Assembly (NCBI GenBank): GCA_023665805.1
Contig: JAMPDJ010000007.1
Span: 1 to 64,000 of the forward strand
Direction: 5' to 3'
Length of the DNA stretch: 64,000 bases
Source: Bacteroides sp.
Lineage (GTDB): Bacteria; Bacteroidota; Bacteroidia; Bacteroidales; Bacteroidaceae
The first letter of the stretch is position 1, and every line of letters begins with the position of its first letter. The position numbers and the translations under genes were made by a program. The notes below the pieces were generated by a model. That model saw nothing but the letters and a program-made list of their open reading frames with translations. It was not told the origin of the DNA and ran no database searches. Below are positions 37,500 through 46,128 of the stretch, in pieces.

Positions 37500-38621
37500 C
37501 TATTGCATATTTTTCAGTTTCTTTATAAACGCGGACTTGTTCTTCTGGTAGAAACGTCGGAAATCCCGCGCCGAGGCCTCGCCGGGATAGGTGCACCATG
37601 TTCCGCCTTCAGGAACAACGGCATTCCACTGATTGCTCCAGCAGTTGACGAACAATGGCGAATATCCCTCCATGGCAGGTAGCAATCCTTGTGTCCACCA
37701 CTGAGGGTCGGAGTCCGGCTGCATGCCGGTCTCAGTGATGGCGTATGGAACATGCAGGCTGTCGGCTACGGCACTGGCTATGCGCAGATTCTTTTGCAGA
37801 TGTGTGCGGAAGTACTTCCTGGCCTCTTCCGCTCCCATATCCTTGGGACGGTAACATTCCGTTCCGATAATATCCACATAGTCGGCACCCGGAAAACGAT
37901 GCATGTACTCTGCCTCGTCACGGAACCATGAACCCGGGGAAAAAGCATAGTAAAGGTTGGTCAACCCGCGCTCCTTCATGTAATCATGGGTTAGTCGCCA
38001 CAGCTCCACATACTGCTCTGCCGTACAGTCAGCCGTTCCCCACCAGAACCAGTTGCCGTTGCACTCATGCCAGGGGCGGAAGATGACAGGTATCAGTTTG
38101 CCTTCATCGTCGCGAAAGGTAAGCAGGAAATCTGCTCCACGCCCAAGGTATCCGAGGAAAGCCTCATAGGTTTTGCCTTGACGCTGCAATATGCGCTCCA
38201 CCGTACCACGGTATTCTTCCTTGTATATATAGGTCTGGCCATGCTCGGGGTTGCGCATGTGCCAGGATATGGTGACGGTACCTCCACTGCGATGATGCCG
38301 GATGATGGCTTCACGCATCCGGGCATAGGAGACTCCGCCCCAATAGATAGTGCGGCCTTGCTGTTCTATCCCGTCCATATCCGTGGAAAATAGTGCAGGA
38401 TAGGCTCCACATACCTGATAGACGTCGGGCATAGTCTCACGAAAGCTCTTGCCGGCCTTGCCTTTCTCACTGTCACTCCAAAAGCGGCCATAAAGCAGGG
38501 CATCGTTGTGTCCGAACATGATGACACCATTGCGCCATGGCAGACCGGAATCTTTCCTTTGAGCCGATACGACAAAGGAGACGCACAGCAGGAATATGAT
38601 ACTAACGATTGAAGAACGCAT
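37500..38621 (-). CDS. Glycoside hydrolase family 26 (beta-mannanase-like), exported
   Basis: A 373-residue enzyme with a signal peptide (MRSSIVSIIFLLCVSFVVSA). GH26 signatures are IMFGHNDALLYGRFW near residue 34, the acid/base Glu in VIFRPWHECNGNWFWWG (near residue 190) and the nucleophile Glu in PYAITETGMQPDSDPQWW (near residue 295). GH26 enzymes cleave beta-1,4-mannan or related beta-linked backbones. Its first 20 bases overlap the end of the upstream glycosyltransferase gene, so it belongs to the polymer operon. A role in trimming or releasing the home polymer is more likely than diet mannan use. Confidence 0.9.
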   Translation of the reverse strand: MRSSIVSIIFLLCVSFVVSAQRKDSGLPWRNGVIMFGHNDALLYGRFWSDSEKGKAGKSFRETMPDVYQVCGAYPALFSTDMDGIEQQGRTIYWGGVSYARMREAIIRHHRSGGTVTISWHMRNPEHGQTYIYKEEYRGTVERILQRQGKTYEAFLGYLGRGADFLLTFRDDEGKLIPVIFRPWHECNGNWFWWGTADCTAEQYVELWRLTHDYMKERGLTNLYYAFSPGSWFRDEAEYMHRFPGADYVDIIGTECYRPKDMGAEEARKYFRTHLQKNLRIASAVADSLHVPYAITETGMQPDSDPQWWTQGLLPAMEGYSPLFVNCWSNQWNAVVPEGGTWCTYPGEASARDFRRFYQKNKSAFIKKLKNMQ

Positions 38622-39693
38622 CTATCTCGGTCTTAAACTTCAGAAAATCCTCATCCCAGGATGTTTCAACACAGAATCGCGCCTTCAAAGCCTCATGTCT
38701 GGCACACAGTCCCTGCATGTCGCACGTGATACTCTCCAACAACCCCTTTATCGACTCCACGCTATAGGGGTTGACCTGATAACCTATTCCGTTGGCCTCG
38801 GCATATTCACCAAGACAGGTATTGTCGGCATATATTGCCGGTATGGCATAGGCCAAAGATTCATGGAACTTGTTGGAGATGGCGTAACGGACATTGAAGT
38901 CGCGATTGGGATAAGCAGCCCAGATTATGTCAGTCTGACGATAAAGTTGTTCTATGTCCTCGTAACGATATGCTCCGGTCATGTGGATGTTGACAGCAGA
39001 TGCCGTATATTCCTTCAACCTATCATAATCGGGGCCTCCTCCATGATAGCAGAGGACAAATCTGTCATCTCCACGCACCGCATCCGCAAGATTCTTCAAT
39101 ATGCCAAGATAACGTACATTGCCCAAGTAGGCTATGCGCAACGGGCAGGAGGGCGTGTAGTCCACAGGCTCCGTGGCAATTACAGGCTTGTTTTCCAGCA
39201 CCAGCTGACGATACTTGCGAGGATATATCTGTGTATAAAAACGGGATGCGTGCACCGTAAGAGCGGCACGCTTCATGTAGCATGCCTCAACCCTGTTAAG
39301 CAGCCATCTGCCCAACGCCGGCCCGGTGGGAGCATCGAGATTCTCGTATATGAGCATTTGCCGTCCATAGTCCAGACGGGGAAGCATGAGCAGGTTGTTC
39401 CAGTGCGAAGCTATGACCACATCAGGAACTACCATCCTCACCACCTGTGAACAGAAAGCACGGTAGCCGAACATTCCTTTCAACTTCTGCATCCGATTGC
39501 CATAGATGGCAGGACGAGTGTACGTATGCCAACGCCAATTCTTTTCTCCCTCGGCACCGCCGTCATACTGTCCGGCACGATCCCATGTGACGACATGAAT
39601 ATCGGCATCCGGATAGCAGCGTGACAACGACCCCAATATCTTGGAATTACGTGTATTCAAGGGATAAGCCTCGTCTATCAACAGTATCTTCAT
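38602..39693 (-). CDS. Glycosyltransferase (GT-B, family 4-like)
   Basis: A 363-residue protein starting MKILLIDEAYPLNTRNSKIL. The C-terminal half has LRIAYLGNVRYLGILKNLADA, a segment with FVLCYHGGGPDYDRLKEY, and NKFHESLAYAIPAIYADNTC near residue 270, consistent with a GT4-like donor site. No signal peptide or membrane helix is seen. The start at 39693 was chosen because the first 19 codons of the open frame lack homology features and would overlap wecB. It follows wecB by 20 bases. Confidence 0.78.
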   Translation of the reverse strand: MKILLIDEAYPLNTRNSKILGSLSRCYPDADIHVVTWDRAGQYDGGAEGEKNWRWHTYTRPAIYGNRMQKLKGMFGYRAFCSQVVRMVVPDVVIASHWNNLLMLPRLDYGRQMLIYENLDAPTGPALGRWLLNRVEACYMKRAALTVHASRFYTQIYPRKYRQLVLENKPVIATEPVDYTPSCPLRIAYLGNVRYLGILKNLADAVRGDDRFVLCYHGGGPDYDRLKEYTASAVNIHMTGAYRYEDIEQLYRQTDIIWAAYPNRDFNVRYAISNKFHESLAYAIPAIYADNTCLGEYAEANGIGYQVNPYSVESIKGLLESITCDMQGLCARHEALKARFCVETSWDEDFLKFKTEIDAFFNR

Positions 39694-39713
39694 CGTATTC
39701 CTTGGGCCCGTCT

Positions 39714-40871
39714 CTACCTGTTCATGAATACCTGCACTATCCTTTCGCACGCATGGCCATCGCCATAGGGGTTCACGGCCTTGGACATAGCCTTGTACGC
39801 GGCCTCATCGTCCAACAGACATGAAACCTCCGACACTATTCTGTCATAGTCCGTACCTACGAGATGCACGGTACCGCTCTCAAGAGCCTCGGGACGCTCG
39901 GTCGTGTCCCTCATGACAAGGACAGGTTTACCAAGTCCCGGAGCCTCCTCCTGTATGCCGCCCGAATCGGTAAGCACTATGAAGGATTTCTCCATAAGGC
40001 ACACGAACTCCAGGTATTGCAGCGGTTCTATGAAGAACATATTGCCAAGGTTCGTGAGGTCGGCACCAAAAACCTCGTGTATGGGTTTGCGGACATTGGG
40101 ATTGAGATGCATGGGATAGACAAAGTCAACCTCAGGATACTTGCGGCTAAGGTCACGTATGGCAGTACACATGTTCATGAAGCCGGAGCCAAAGTTCTCG
40201 CGACGGTGCCCGGTAATGAGCACAAGGCGACGTTCCGTGTCATGCAGACGTGCCACATCATAGCCAGCTCCCCTCAGGATATTCTCCTGTTCGGAGCGCA
40301 GACGTTCATCTTTTCCCAATCTGTCCACCACCATGTGCAAGGCATCTATTACCGTATTGCCTGTAACATACACTTTGCCCGTAGCGGATTCCCTGTCCAG
40401 GTTTGCCCGTGACAATGGAGTGGGAGAAAAATTATATGTGGATATGCGCCCTGTAATCTGTCTGTTCATTTCCTCCGGCCAAGGACTATATATATTATGT
40501 GTACGCAGACCTGCCTCCACATGCCCCACAGGTATCTGTTGATAGAAGGCAGCCATGGCGGCTGCCATACTGGTAGTGGTATCTCCATGTACAAGTACTA
40601 CATCCGGACGGCACTGAGCAAACACGTCCCTCATGCCTGTAAGCACACGAGCCGTGACATCGGTGAGGTCCTGCCCCTGCTTCATGATATTGAGATCGTA
40701 ATCGGGTACGATATCGAATATGTCCAAAACCTGGTCCAGCATCTCACGATGCTGTCCTGTGACACACACGACGGTATTGAACAAGTCGGGGTGCTTACGG
40801 AATTCATTGACCAATGGACACATCTTTATAGCCTCGGGACGTGTTCCGAAAACAAGCATTATCGTCTTCAT
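39714..40871 (-). CDS. wecB: UDP-N-acetylglucosamine 2-epimerase (non-hydrolysing)
   Basis: Interconverts UDP-GlcNAc and UDP-ManNAc. The 385-residue protein follows WecB closely: MLVFGTRPEAIKMCPLVNEF at the N-terminus, VVCVTGQHREMLDQVLDIF, VLVHGDTTTSMAAAMAAFY, HVEAGLRTHNIYSPWPEEMN, ITGHRRENFG and TDSGGIQEEAPGLGKPVLVM. No UDP-ManNAc dehydrogenase (WecC) is encoded nearby, so the locus may use ManNAc rather than ManNAcA. It sits 31 bases after the WecA-GT fusion gene. Confidence 0.95.
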   Translation of the reverse strand: MKTIMLVFGTRPEAIKMCPLVNEFRKHPDLFNTVVCVTGQHREMLDQVLDIFDIVPDYDLNIMKQGQDLTDVTARVLTGMRDVFAQCRPDVVLVHGDTTTSMAAAMAAFYQQIPVGHVEAGLRTHNIYSPWPEEMNRQITGRISTYNFSPTPLSRANLDRESATGKVYVTGNTVIDALHMVVDRLGKDERLRSEQENILRGAGYDVARLHDTERRLVLITGHRRENFGSGFMNMCTAIRDLSRKYPEVDFVYPMHLNPNVRKPIHEVFGADLTNLGNMFFIEPLQYLEFVCLMEKSFIVLTDSGGIQEEAPGLGKPVLVMRDTTERPEALESGTVHLVGTDYDRIVSEVSCLLDDEAAYKAMSKAVNPYGDGHACERIVQVFMNR

Positions 40872-40902
40872 ATATACATATACTTACTGTTTTTACTGTC
40901 AT

Positions 40903-43278
40903 TCAAGGTCTGTCCGTGTTTGTTTCCGTGAAAGCCTGTCTATGTATGGCAGGCTGTATGGAGTCAAATCCTTTCGAGACCACATATCCGCGAAGTTTCT
41001 CCTCCCAACCATAGTAACGGCATACCATATCATATCCGGCCCGGGCCAAGGCATTGCGTTCCTCGGGATGGCGCATCAGACGAATGCAGGAGTCGGCAAT
41101 CGTGGCGGCCTCATCACGTATGATGCAATTGATGTCGTCCTCCAATTCCGGAATAGCACGGGAGATGAGCGTGGTCAGCACCACAGGCAACCCACACCCC
41201 ATGGCCACCAGCACCTTGTTCTGTATGCCTGCCGCCACACGCACAGGAGCTACAGCCACGGCGGCGTCACGAATGGTGGCTGTAAGGTCGTCCACAAATC
41301 CCGTGACGATGATATGATCGGAAGCCAAATCCTGGATTTCCTGTGGCGGTTGAGCCCCGACGATGTAGAACTTGGCAGCAGGTATGCGCTTCAATATACG
41401 CGGAAAGACATCCTGCACAAAGGCATATACGGCATCCTGGTTTTGCAGCGTGCGCATATTGCCGACGAACACAATCTTGTCACAATCGTATTTCTTTACA
41501 GGAGAAGATATGACGTCCACACCGTTGGTATGCACCACCAGCCCTGCATTATGAGGAGATATGGTCTTGAGATAATCGGCATCAGCCTCTGATACAAGAA
41601 CGTTCACTGGGAAGTGCATCATGGAATACTGCTCTGTACGACGGATAAGGTAGCGTTCCATGCAATAGACATGCTTCAGTATCCAATTGCCCTTGCTGCC
41701 GGAACTGAGGGAGTATGTCTTGGACAAGGCATCGGTCATTTCTATTATGGAACGGTCATGCAACCGAGCCTCGTCCAGATATGGCATCATGCGCAAAAGA
41801 TGGGCAATATAGAGGTCTGGCTGCTCCTTCTCCATTACCATGTGCAAAAGACGACGATAACCGGCCGAATAGTAGTAGCCACACTGCATGGCACGTCCCG
41901 ACAACAGATGTATGAATGACTGCCACAAACTGTTAAGCCGGTTGCGATGTACCGTATACACCTTGTCATAGATACGGCCGGCTTCGAAGAGTTGCGGTGA
42001 GCCGTCATCCTCGAAACTCACCAATATCAACTCGTAACCTTCGCGTTTCAACTGGCGTGCTATATTGTTGATACGCAATACGTCACCACCGTTCTCCGGA
42101 ACAGGAAAGCGTGGAGTGAGTATGCATATCTTGCGGGCATGCATGGCATTTTCGCGGAAACGTTCGCGTATATTGCTTTTGGATGCCATGGTATTCCTAT
42201 AGATGCGGACACGATGTTCCACCATGCTCATCAGCAGAATATACAACGACACATCCACTGCCAATATCCACGTGAGCGATAGTCCGGATATTCCCAGCCC
42301 CAAATTCATCAATGCCATGCCTACGACAACGCTCATGACACAGAGCAAAGTCAAGCGGCCAAAAATACCGGCAGCCATCAGACGATAGTGGATATGTCGC
42401 TTATCCGGGACAAAAGGATGCTCACCGTGCAGCAAGCGTTCCAGCACCACACGGCACAAGTCCATGCACGGGATAAACAGCAACGAGATACACAGGAGCA
42501 TGCGCCACTGCGGAGAAAGACTACTGGTGTGTTCGCATGAAATGAACTTGACCGCCAGATATGCCAGGGAAAAGCCCAGCATCATGGAACCGCTATCTCC
42601 CATGTAAGTCTTGGTACGTTTCTCCAGTGTGCCAAACATGTTATAGAAGAAGAATACGGACAGGCCGCCGGCCATGGCCGCCGCTATGTAGATGTAGATA
42701 AGATTGCCTGCCTCCCAAAAGCAGTAACCGAAACACGTAAGGCACATCATGACGTACACAGAGATTAACCCGTCTATGCCGTCTATCATGTTGACGGCAT
42801 TGATTACCGTGACCACGAAAAACACGGTCAGCAACATCCCGGCATATACGGGCATGGTCTCAATACCCATAAGACCATGCAGGCTGTGGAAATAGACATC
42901 GCTCAGAGGGAGTGTGGCGGCCGCCATCAGTTGCACGCAAAAACGCAAGCGTGCCGACAGGCCGAATATGTCATCAAGAAGTCCTACAAGATATACCAGC
43001 ATCACGCCACAACCCAGCAAAAGCGTCGTATACTTGAAACTGGCATTCAGACCTTCGCCCTCGTTCCTCAACACCACTACCAGTGTCATGCCTATGAGTA
43101 CGCCCGGAGTGAGGATGGACCCTCCCAAGCGCAGGACACCACGGCGCGTTTCTCCGGCACGGTTCCGCAGATTGTACATGTCCGTGGCATAGGCGCGTTT
43201 CAGCACCCATGGCAGAAGGAGAAGAGCCGTAATTACAGCCGAGAAGAAGGCAACAAGGACGTATATGAAGTTGCACAT
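40903..43278 (-). CDS. Fused WecA/MraY-type sugar-1-phosphate transferase and GT-B glycosyltransferase
   Basis: A 791-residue fusion. Residues 1-350 have about 10-11 membrane helices and the polyprenyl-phosphate HexNAc-1-P transferase motifs LLDDIFGLSARLRFCVQLMA, VINAVNMIDGIDGLISVYV and KTYMGDSGSMMLGF, plus the HIHYRL segment. Residues about 375-770 form a complete GT-B domain: KICILTPRFPVPENGGDVLR, IVFVGNMRTLQNQDAVYAFV and VAVAPVRVAAGIQNKVLVAM, similar to the EpsH/PEP-CTERM-type GT4 group. It could load the first sugar phosphate on undecaprenyl phosphate and add the second sugar. The ATG at 43278 was chosen; the frame also opens with TTG at 43293. No stop or frame break separates the halves. 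Confidence 0.88.
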   Translation of the reverse strand: MCNFIYVLVAFFSAVITALLLLPWVLKRAYATDMYNLRNRAGETRRGVLRLGGSILTPGVLIGMTLVVVLRNEGEGLNASFKYTTLLLGCGVMLVYLVGLLDDIFGLSARLRFCVQLMAAATLPLSDVYFHSLHGLMGIETMPVYAGMLLTVFFVVTVINAVNMIDGIDGLISVYVMMCLTCFGYCFWEAGNLIYIYIAAAMAGGLSVFFFYNMFGTLEKRTKTYMGDSGSMMLGFSLAYLAVKFISCEHTSSLSPQWRMLLCISLLFIPCMDLCRVVLERLLHGEHPFVPDKRHIHYRLMAAGIFGRLTLLCVMSVVVGMALMNLGLGISGLSLTWILAVDVSLYILLMSMVEHRVRIYRNTMASKSNIRERFRENAMHARKICILTPRFPVPENGGDVLRINNIARQLKREGYELILVSFEDDGSPQLFEAGRIYDKVYTVHRNRLNSLWQSFIHLLSGRAMQCGYYYSAGYRRLLHMVMEKEQPDLYIAHLLRMMPYLDEARLHDRSIIEMTDALSKTYSLSSGSKGNWILKHVYCMERYLIRRTEQYSMMHFPVNVLVSEADADYLKTISPHNAGLVVHTNGVDVISSPVKKYDCDKIVFVGNMRTLQNQDAVYAFVQDVFPRILKRIPAAKFYIVGAQPPQEIQDLASDHIIVTGFVDDLTATIRDAAVAVAPVRVAAGIQNKVLVAMGCGLPVVLTTLISRAIPELEDDINCIIRDEAATIADSCIRLMRHPEERNALARAGYDMVCRYYGWEEKLRGYVVSKGFDSIQPAIHRQAFTETNTDRP

Positions 43279-43293
43279 TATATCTTTTGTCAA

Positions 43294-43577
43294 TATCCGT
43301 AGAGGCTATGCCCCCACCTTATGTTACATTATATTTATATAACGACCACATGGGCTGTTTATTGTACGGATACAGGAATAATAAGCACTGCACAATCACG
43401 CCCAAAGTCCCCACGGATATCATACACCCGTGAGGATACTTTGGTTCCATCATGTGCAGGATGACCACAAAGAGGTCATGAGCATATAGAGGACATTCAT
43501 GTGCCTTGTCTCGTCATGGCATTGTCCAAGACAAAACCCGACTTTGCCCATCGGGCTTAACGAGGATGTTTCATCGC
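43294..43577. other. Intergenic region between cstA and the WecA-GT fusion
   Basis: 284 bases. A long imperfect hairpin lies at about 43398-43444 (CCAAAGT arm, CCCCACGG/CCGTGAGG inner pairing, ACTTTGG arm). It could end cstA transcripts or shape the leader of the fusion gene. No gene is seen. Confidence 0.4.
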
Positions 43578-45041
43578 CTAGCTTTTTCCACCCTTGACTT
43601 TGGTCCACATGGCAGTGCCAATGAGAAGTGTAAGCACTCCTCCAAGAACATAGGCCGTGGTTCTGTCTGCCAGTCCGACCATCATTGGGGATACGAAAAC
43701 GTATGAGGCACAGACATAGGTCATGAACAAGGCTGGCAACAGGCCGATAGCCACGGGCTTTCCATGTCTCGACAAATAACATGTTATACACCACAAGGTG
43801 ATTGCTGCCAGCGTCTGGTTCATCCATGCAAAATAGCTCCAAATGGTCTGGAACGGGAGAGCGAAGATGAGAAACAGAGCACCTGCAAAAAGCGGAAAGG
43901 ACAGCAACATACGATGTTTCAGGCTTGACTGTGACATACCCAGCATATCTGCCGCAATCAATCGCGCGGAACGGAAAGCCGTATCACCGGACGTGATGGC
44001 ACAGGCTACCACGCCCACTACCACCAACGGAGCCACGAAACTGCCCAACGTTTCAACGGACAACACATTCACCATGCGTGCCGCACTGCCTCCGTATTCC
44101 GCAATGGCTGCATTCAGACCTTCCGCTCCTCCCCAAAATGCCATGGCTATGGCAGCCCAGATGAGAGCTATGATGCTCTCGGTAATCATGGCACCATAGA
44201 ATATCGAGCGACTTTGTCTCTCATTAGTCATGCAACGCGCCATCATTGGCGACTGTGTCGCATGGAAACCGGAAATGGCTCCGCAGGCTATGGTGGTGAA
44301 GAGCATGGGCAGAATAGGGAAATTACGTGCATCGGCGATGCAGTTGTGCAAAGATGTAAGTTCGGGTATCACATATCTGTCGCTCTGAGTCAGCAGCACC
44401 AGGAGTATGCCCACGGCCATTACCAACACCGCCATTCCGAAGAAAGGATACAACCTGCCGATAATCTTGTCGATAGGCATGATGGTTGCCAGGACATAGT
44501 AGGCTATAATTACCATCAGAATGGCAAATATCTCCATGGACATGTTTCCGGACATGGGCACCTCCAGCGAGGGACATGACATGTTGGCCGCTATCAGTTC
44601 AGCCGGCTGTGACATGAAGACGGTGCCGACCAGGATCATCAGCAACAGGGAGGCCACACGCATGAACATGCGAGGCCCATGCCCCATATATTTGCCTATG
44701 ATTTCTGGCAGGCTCAGACCATTATTCTTCAGCGACACTACACCGGCAATAAAGTCGTGCATGGCACCTATGAATATGCCGCCCAAGGTTATCCACAAGA
44801 AAGCCACCGGACCGTAGGCCGCACCCAGCACGGCCCCGAATATGGGACCAAGACCGGCAATATTCAACAACTGAATCAAGAATATGCGCCACCGTGGCAT
44901 GGGTATATAGTCCACTCCGTCATAGTGCGTCCCGGACGGCACGGGATTAGCCTCGTCTATGTCGCATACTTCCTCCAAATAACGTCCGTAAGTGAAGTAT
45001 GCCGCTATCAAGGCAGCAAGGCATATGAGAAATGTTATCAT
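43578..45041 (-). CDS. CstA-family carbon starvation / pyruvate (peptide) transporter
   Basis: A 487-residue inner-membrane protein with about 13-14 helices. CstA signatures are LNIAGLGPIFGAVLGAAYGP (near residue 55), FIAGVVSLKNNGLSLPEIIG and CGAISGFHATQSPMMARCMT. At 487 residues it is the short form, lacking the C-terminal domains of the ~700-residue E. coli CstA. The family imports pyruvate or peptides under carbon limitation. It is transcribed alone, 124 bases after the aldose epimerase gene. Confidence 0.9.
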   Translation of the reverse strand: MITFLICLAALIAAYFTYGRYLEEVCDIDEANPVPSGTHYDGVDYIPMPRWRIFLIQLLNIAGLGPIFGAVLGAAYGPVAFLWITLGGIFIGAMHDFIAGVVSLKNNGLSLPEIIGKYMGHGPRMFMRVASLLLMILVGTVFMSQPAELIAANMSCPSLEVPMSGNMSMEIFAILMVIIAYYVLATIMPIDKIIGRLYPFFGMAVLVMAVGILLVLLTQSDRYVIPELTSLHNCIADARNFPILPMLFTTIACGAISGFHATQSPMMARCMTNERQSRSIFYGAMITESIIALIWAAIAMAFWGGAEGLNAAIAEYGGSAARMVNVLSVETLGSFVAPLVVVGVVACAITSGDTAFRSARLIAADMLGMSQSSLKHRMLLSFPLFAGALFLIFALPFQTIWSYFAWMNQTLAAITLWCITCYLSRHGKPVAIGLLPALFMTYVCASYVFVSPMMVGLADRTTAYVLGGVLTLLIGTAMWTKVKGGKS

Positions 45042-45091
45042 CTTCAGTCTTTATTGTTAAGTACTCCCCTCCTCCCGACTTGGAAATTGTG

Positions 45092-45131
45092 GCATTCCCC
45101 TCCCGGTGCAAAGACACAGAGAGGGGAATGC
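45092..45131 (-). terminator. 11-bp hairpin after the aldose epimerase gene
   Basis: Arms GCATTCCCCTC (45092-45102) and GAGGGGAATGC (45121-45131) pair perfectly around an 18-base loop, 34 bases beyond the stop codon. There is no T run. The loop holds TGTCTTTG on the minus strand, a near-match to the promoter consensus, so the hairpin may also overlap the cstA promoter. Confidence 0.45.
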
Positions 45132-45165
45132 TGTTAACACATGGCAACAGTCCATATGGAACTGT

Positions 45166-46059
45166 TCACACGTTGAACCTGATGTTCCACAGATTGTGCA
45201 CCGTCACTTCGCCAGGCATGGCATGCTGGGTGTAGGGACGAATATCCAAGTCCACGCTATAGCCAATGCGGTCAGGCATGCCATACCATGGTTCCACGCA
45301 GACATATGGACACAGAAGATCGGTCATCTGCCACACCAGAGTCACAGGTGCGCCATGTGAAATACGACATATTTCCGTCTCACCATCGGTACGCAACAAT
45401 GCCATTTCCTTCACCTGGCCCTTGTCGAAGATGAGAGCTTCGTTGTGGAATGTCTCCACACTTATGGGTATGAGTCCCTCTGCCGTCTGTGGCACCGTAT
45501 AACGTTCGCCGCCGAAGCATCCTTGCTCTGTGGCACGCACCACGCTAAGGCCATCAGCCGGAACCGGACGCATGTACCCCACAACCTCGGCACCCTCACG
45601 ATAGTCCGGCAACATGATGGCCGGGTGTCCGCCTATCTGATAATAAAGCGGAGCTTCCCCGGAGGGATTGACCACACTTGCATTACACGTAAGGGTCTTG
45701 CCCTCCAAGGCATAGGTGATAGTGAGAGTAAAGGCAAAGGGATACTGGCGTAGAGTTTCCTCGTTCTCCTGTACGGAGAAACTTATAGCAGCGTACTCAT
45801 TATCCTCCGAAGGAGTAAATTCCATTGTGCGTACGAAACCGTGCTTTACCAGCTTGTATGTCCGACCATGGTATTTGTACTCGCCGTTCCACAGACCGCC
45901 GCATGCAGGAAACAGTATGGGCGAATGTCCGTCCCAAAAGGCCGGATCGGCATTCCACCACAATTCCTTGCCGCTCTCCTTGTCCACTACGCTCACGACC
46001 TCGGCGCCCTTGGATACTATGGTTACCCGGAGATAATCATTTTCTATTATGTGGTTCAT
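45166..46059 (-). CDS. Aldose 1-epimerase family protein
   Basis: A 297-residue galactose-mutarotase-fold protein. Family features are NDYLRVTIVSKGAEVVSVVD, GKELWWNADPAFWDGHSPIL, LFPACGGLWNGEYKYHGRTY and the C-terminal PYVCVEPWYGMPDRI with the catalytic Glu. It resembles the LacX/YeaD-like branch acting on sugars or sugar phosphates. No signal peptide is visible. It lies 69 bases after ackA on the same strand. Confidence 0.85.
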   Translation of the reverse strand: MNHIIENDYLRVTIVSKGAEVVSVVDKESGKELWWNADPAFWDGHSPILFPACGGLWNGEYKYHGRTYKLVKHGFVRTMEFTPSEDNEYAAISFSVQENEETLRQYPFAFTLTITYALEGKTLTCNASVVNPSGEAPLYYQIGGHPAIMLPDYREGAEVVGYMRPVPADGLSVVRATEQGCFGGERYTVPQTAEGLIPISVETFHNEALIFDKGQVKEMALLRTDGETEICRISHGAPVTLVWQMTDLLCPYVCVEPWYGMPDRIGYSVDLDIRPYTQHAMPGEVTVHNLWNIRFNV

Positions 46060-46128
46060 GGTGTTCTTCTACTACATTATATATTTACGTTGACTTATGT
46101 CCATGCCTGTCCTTGGGCAGACCGACAT

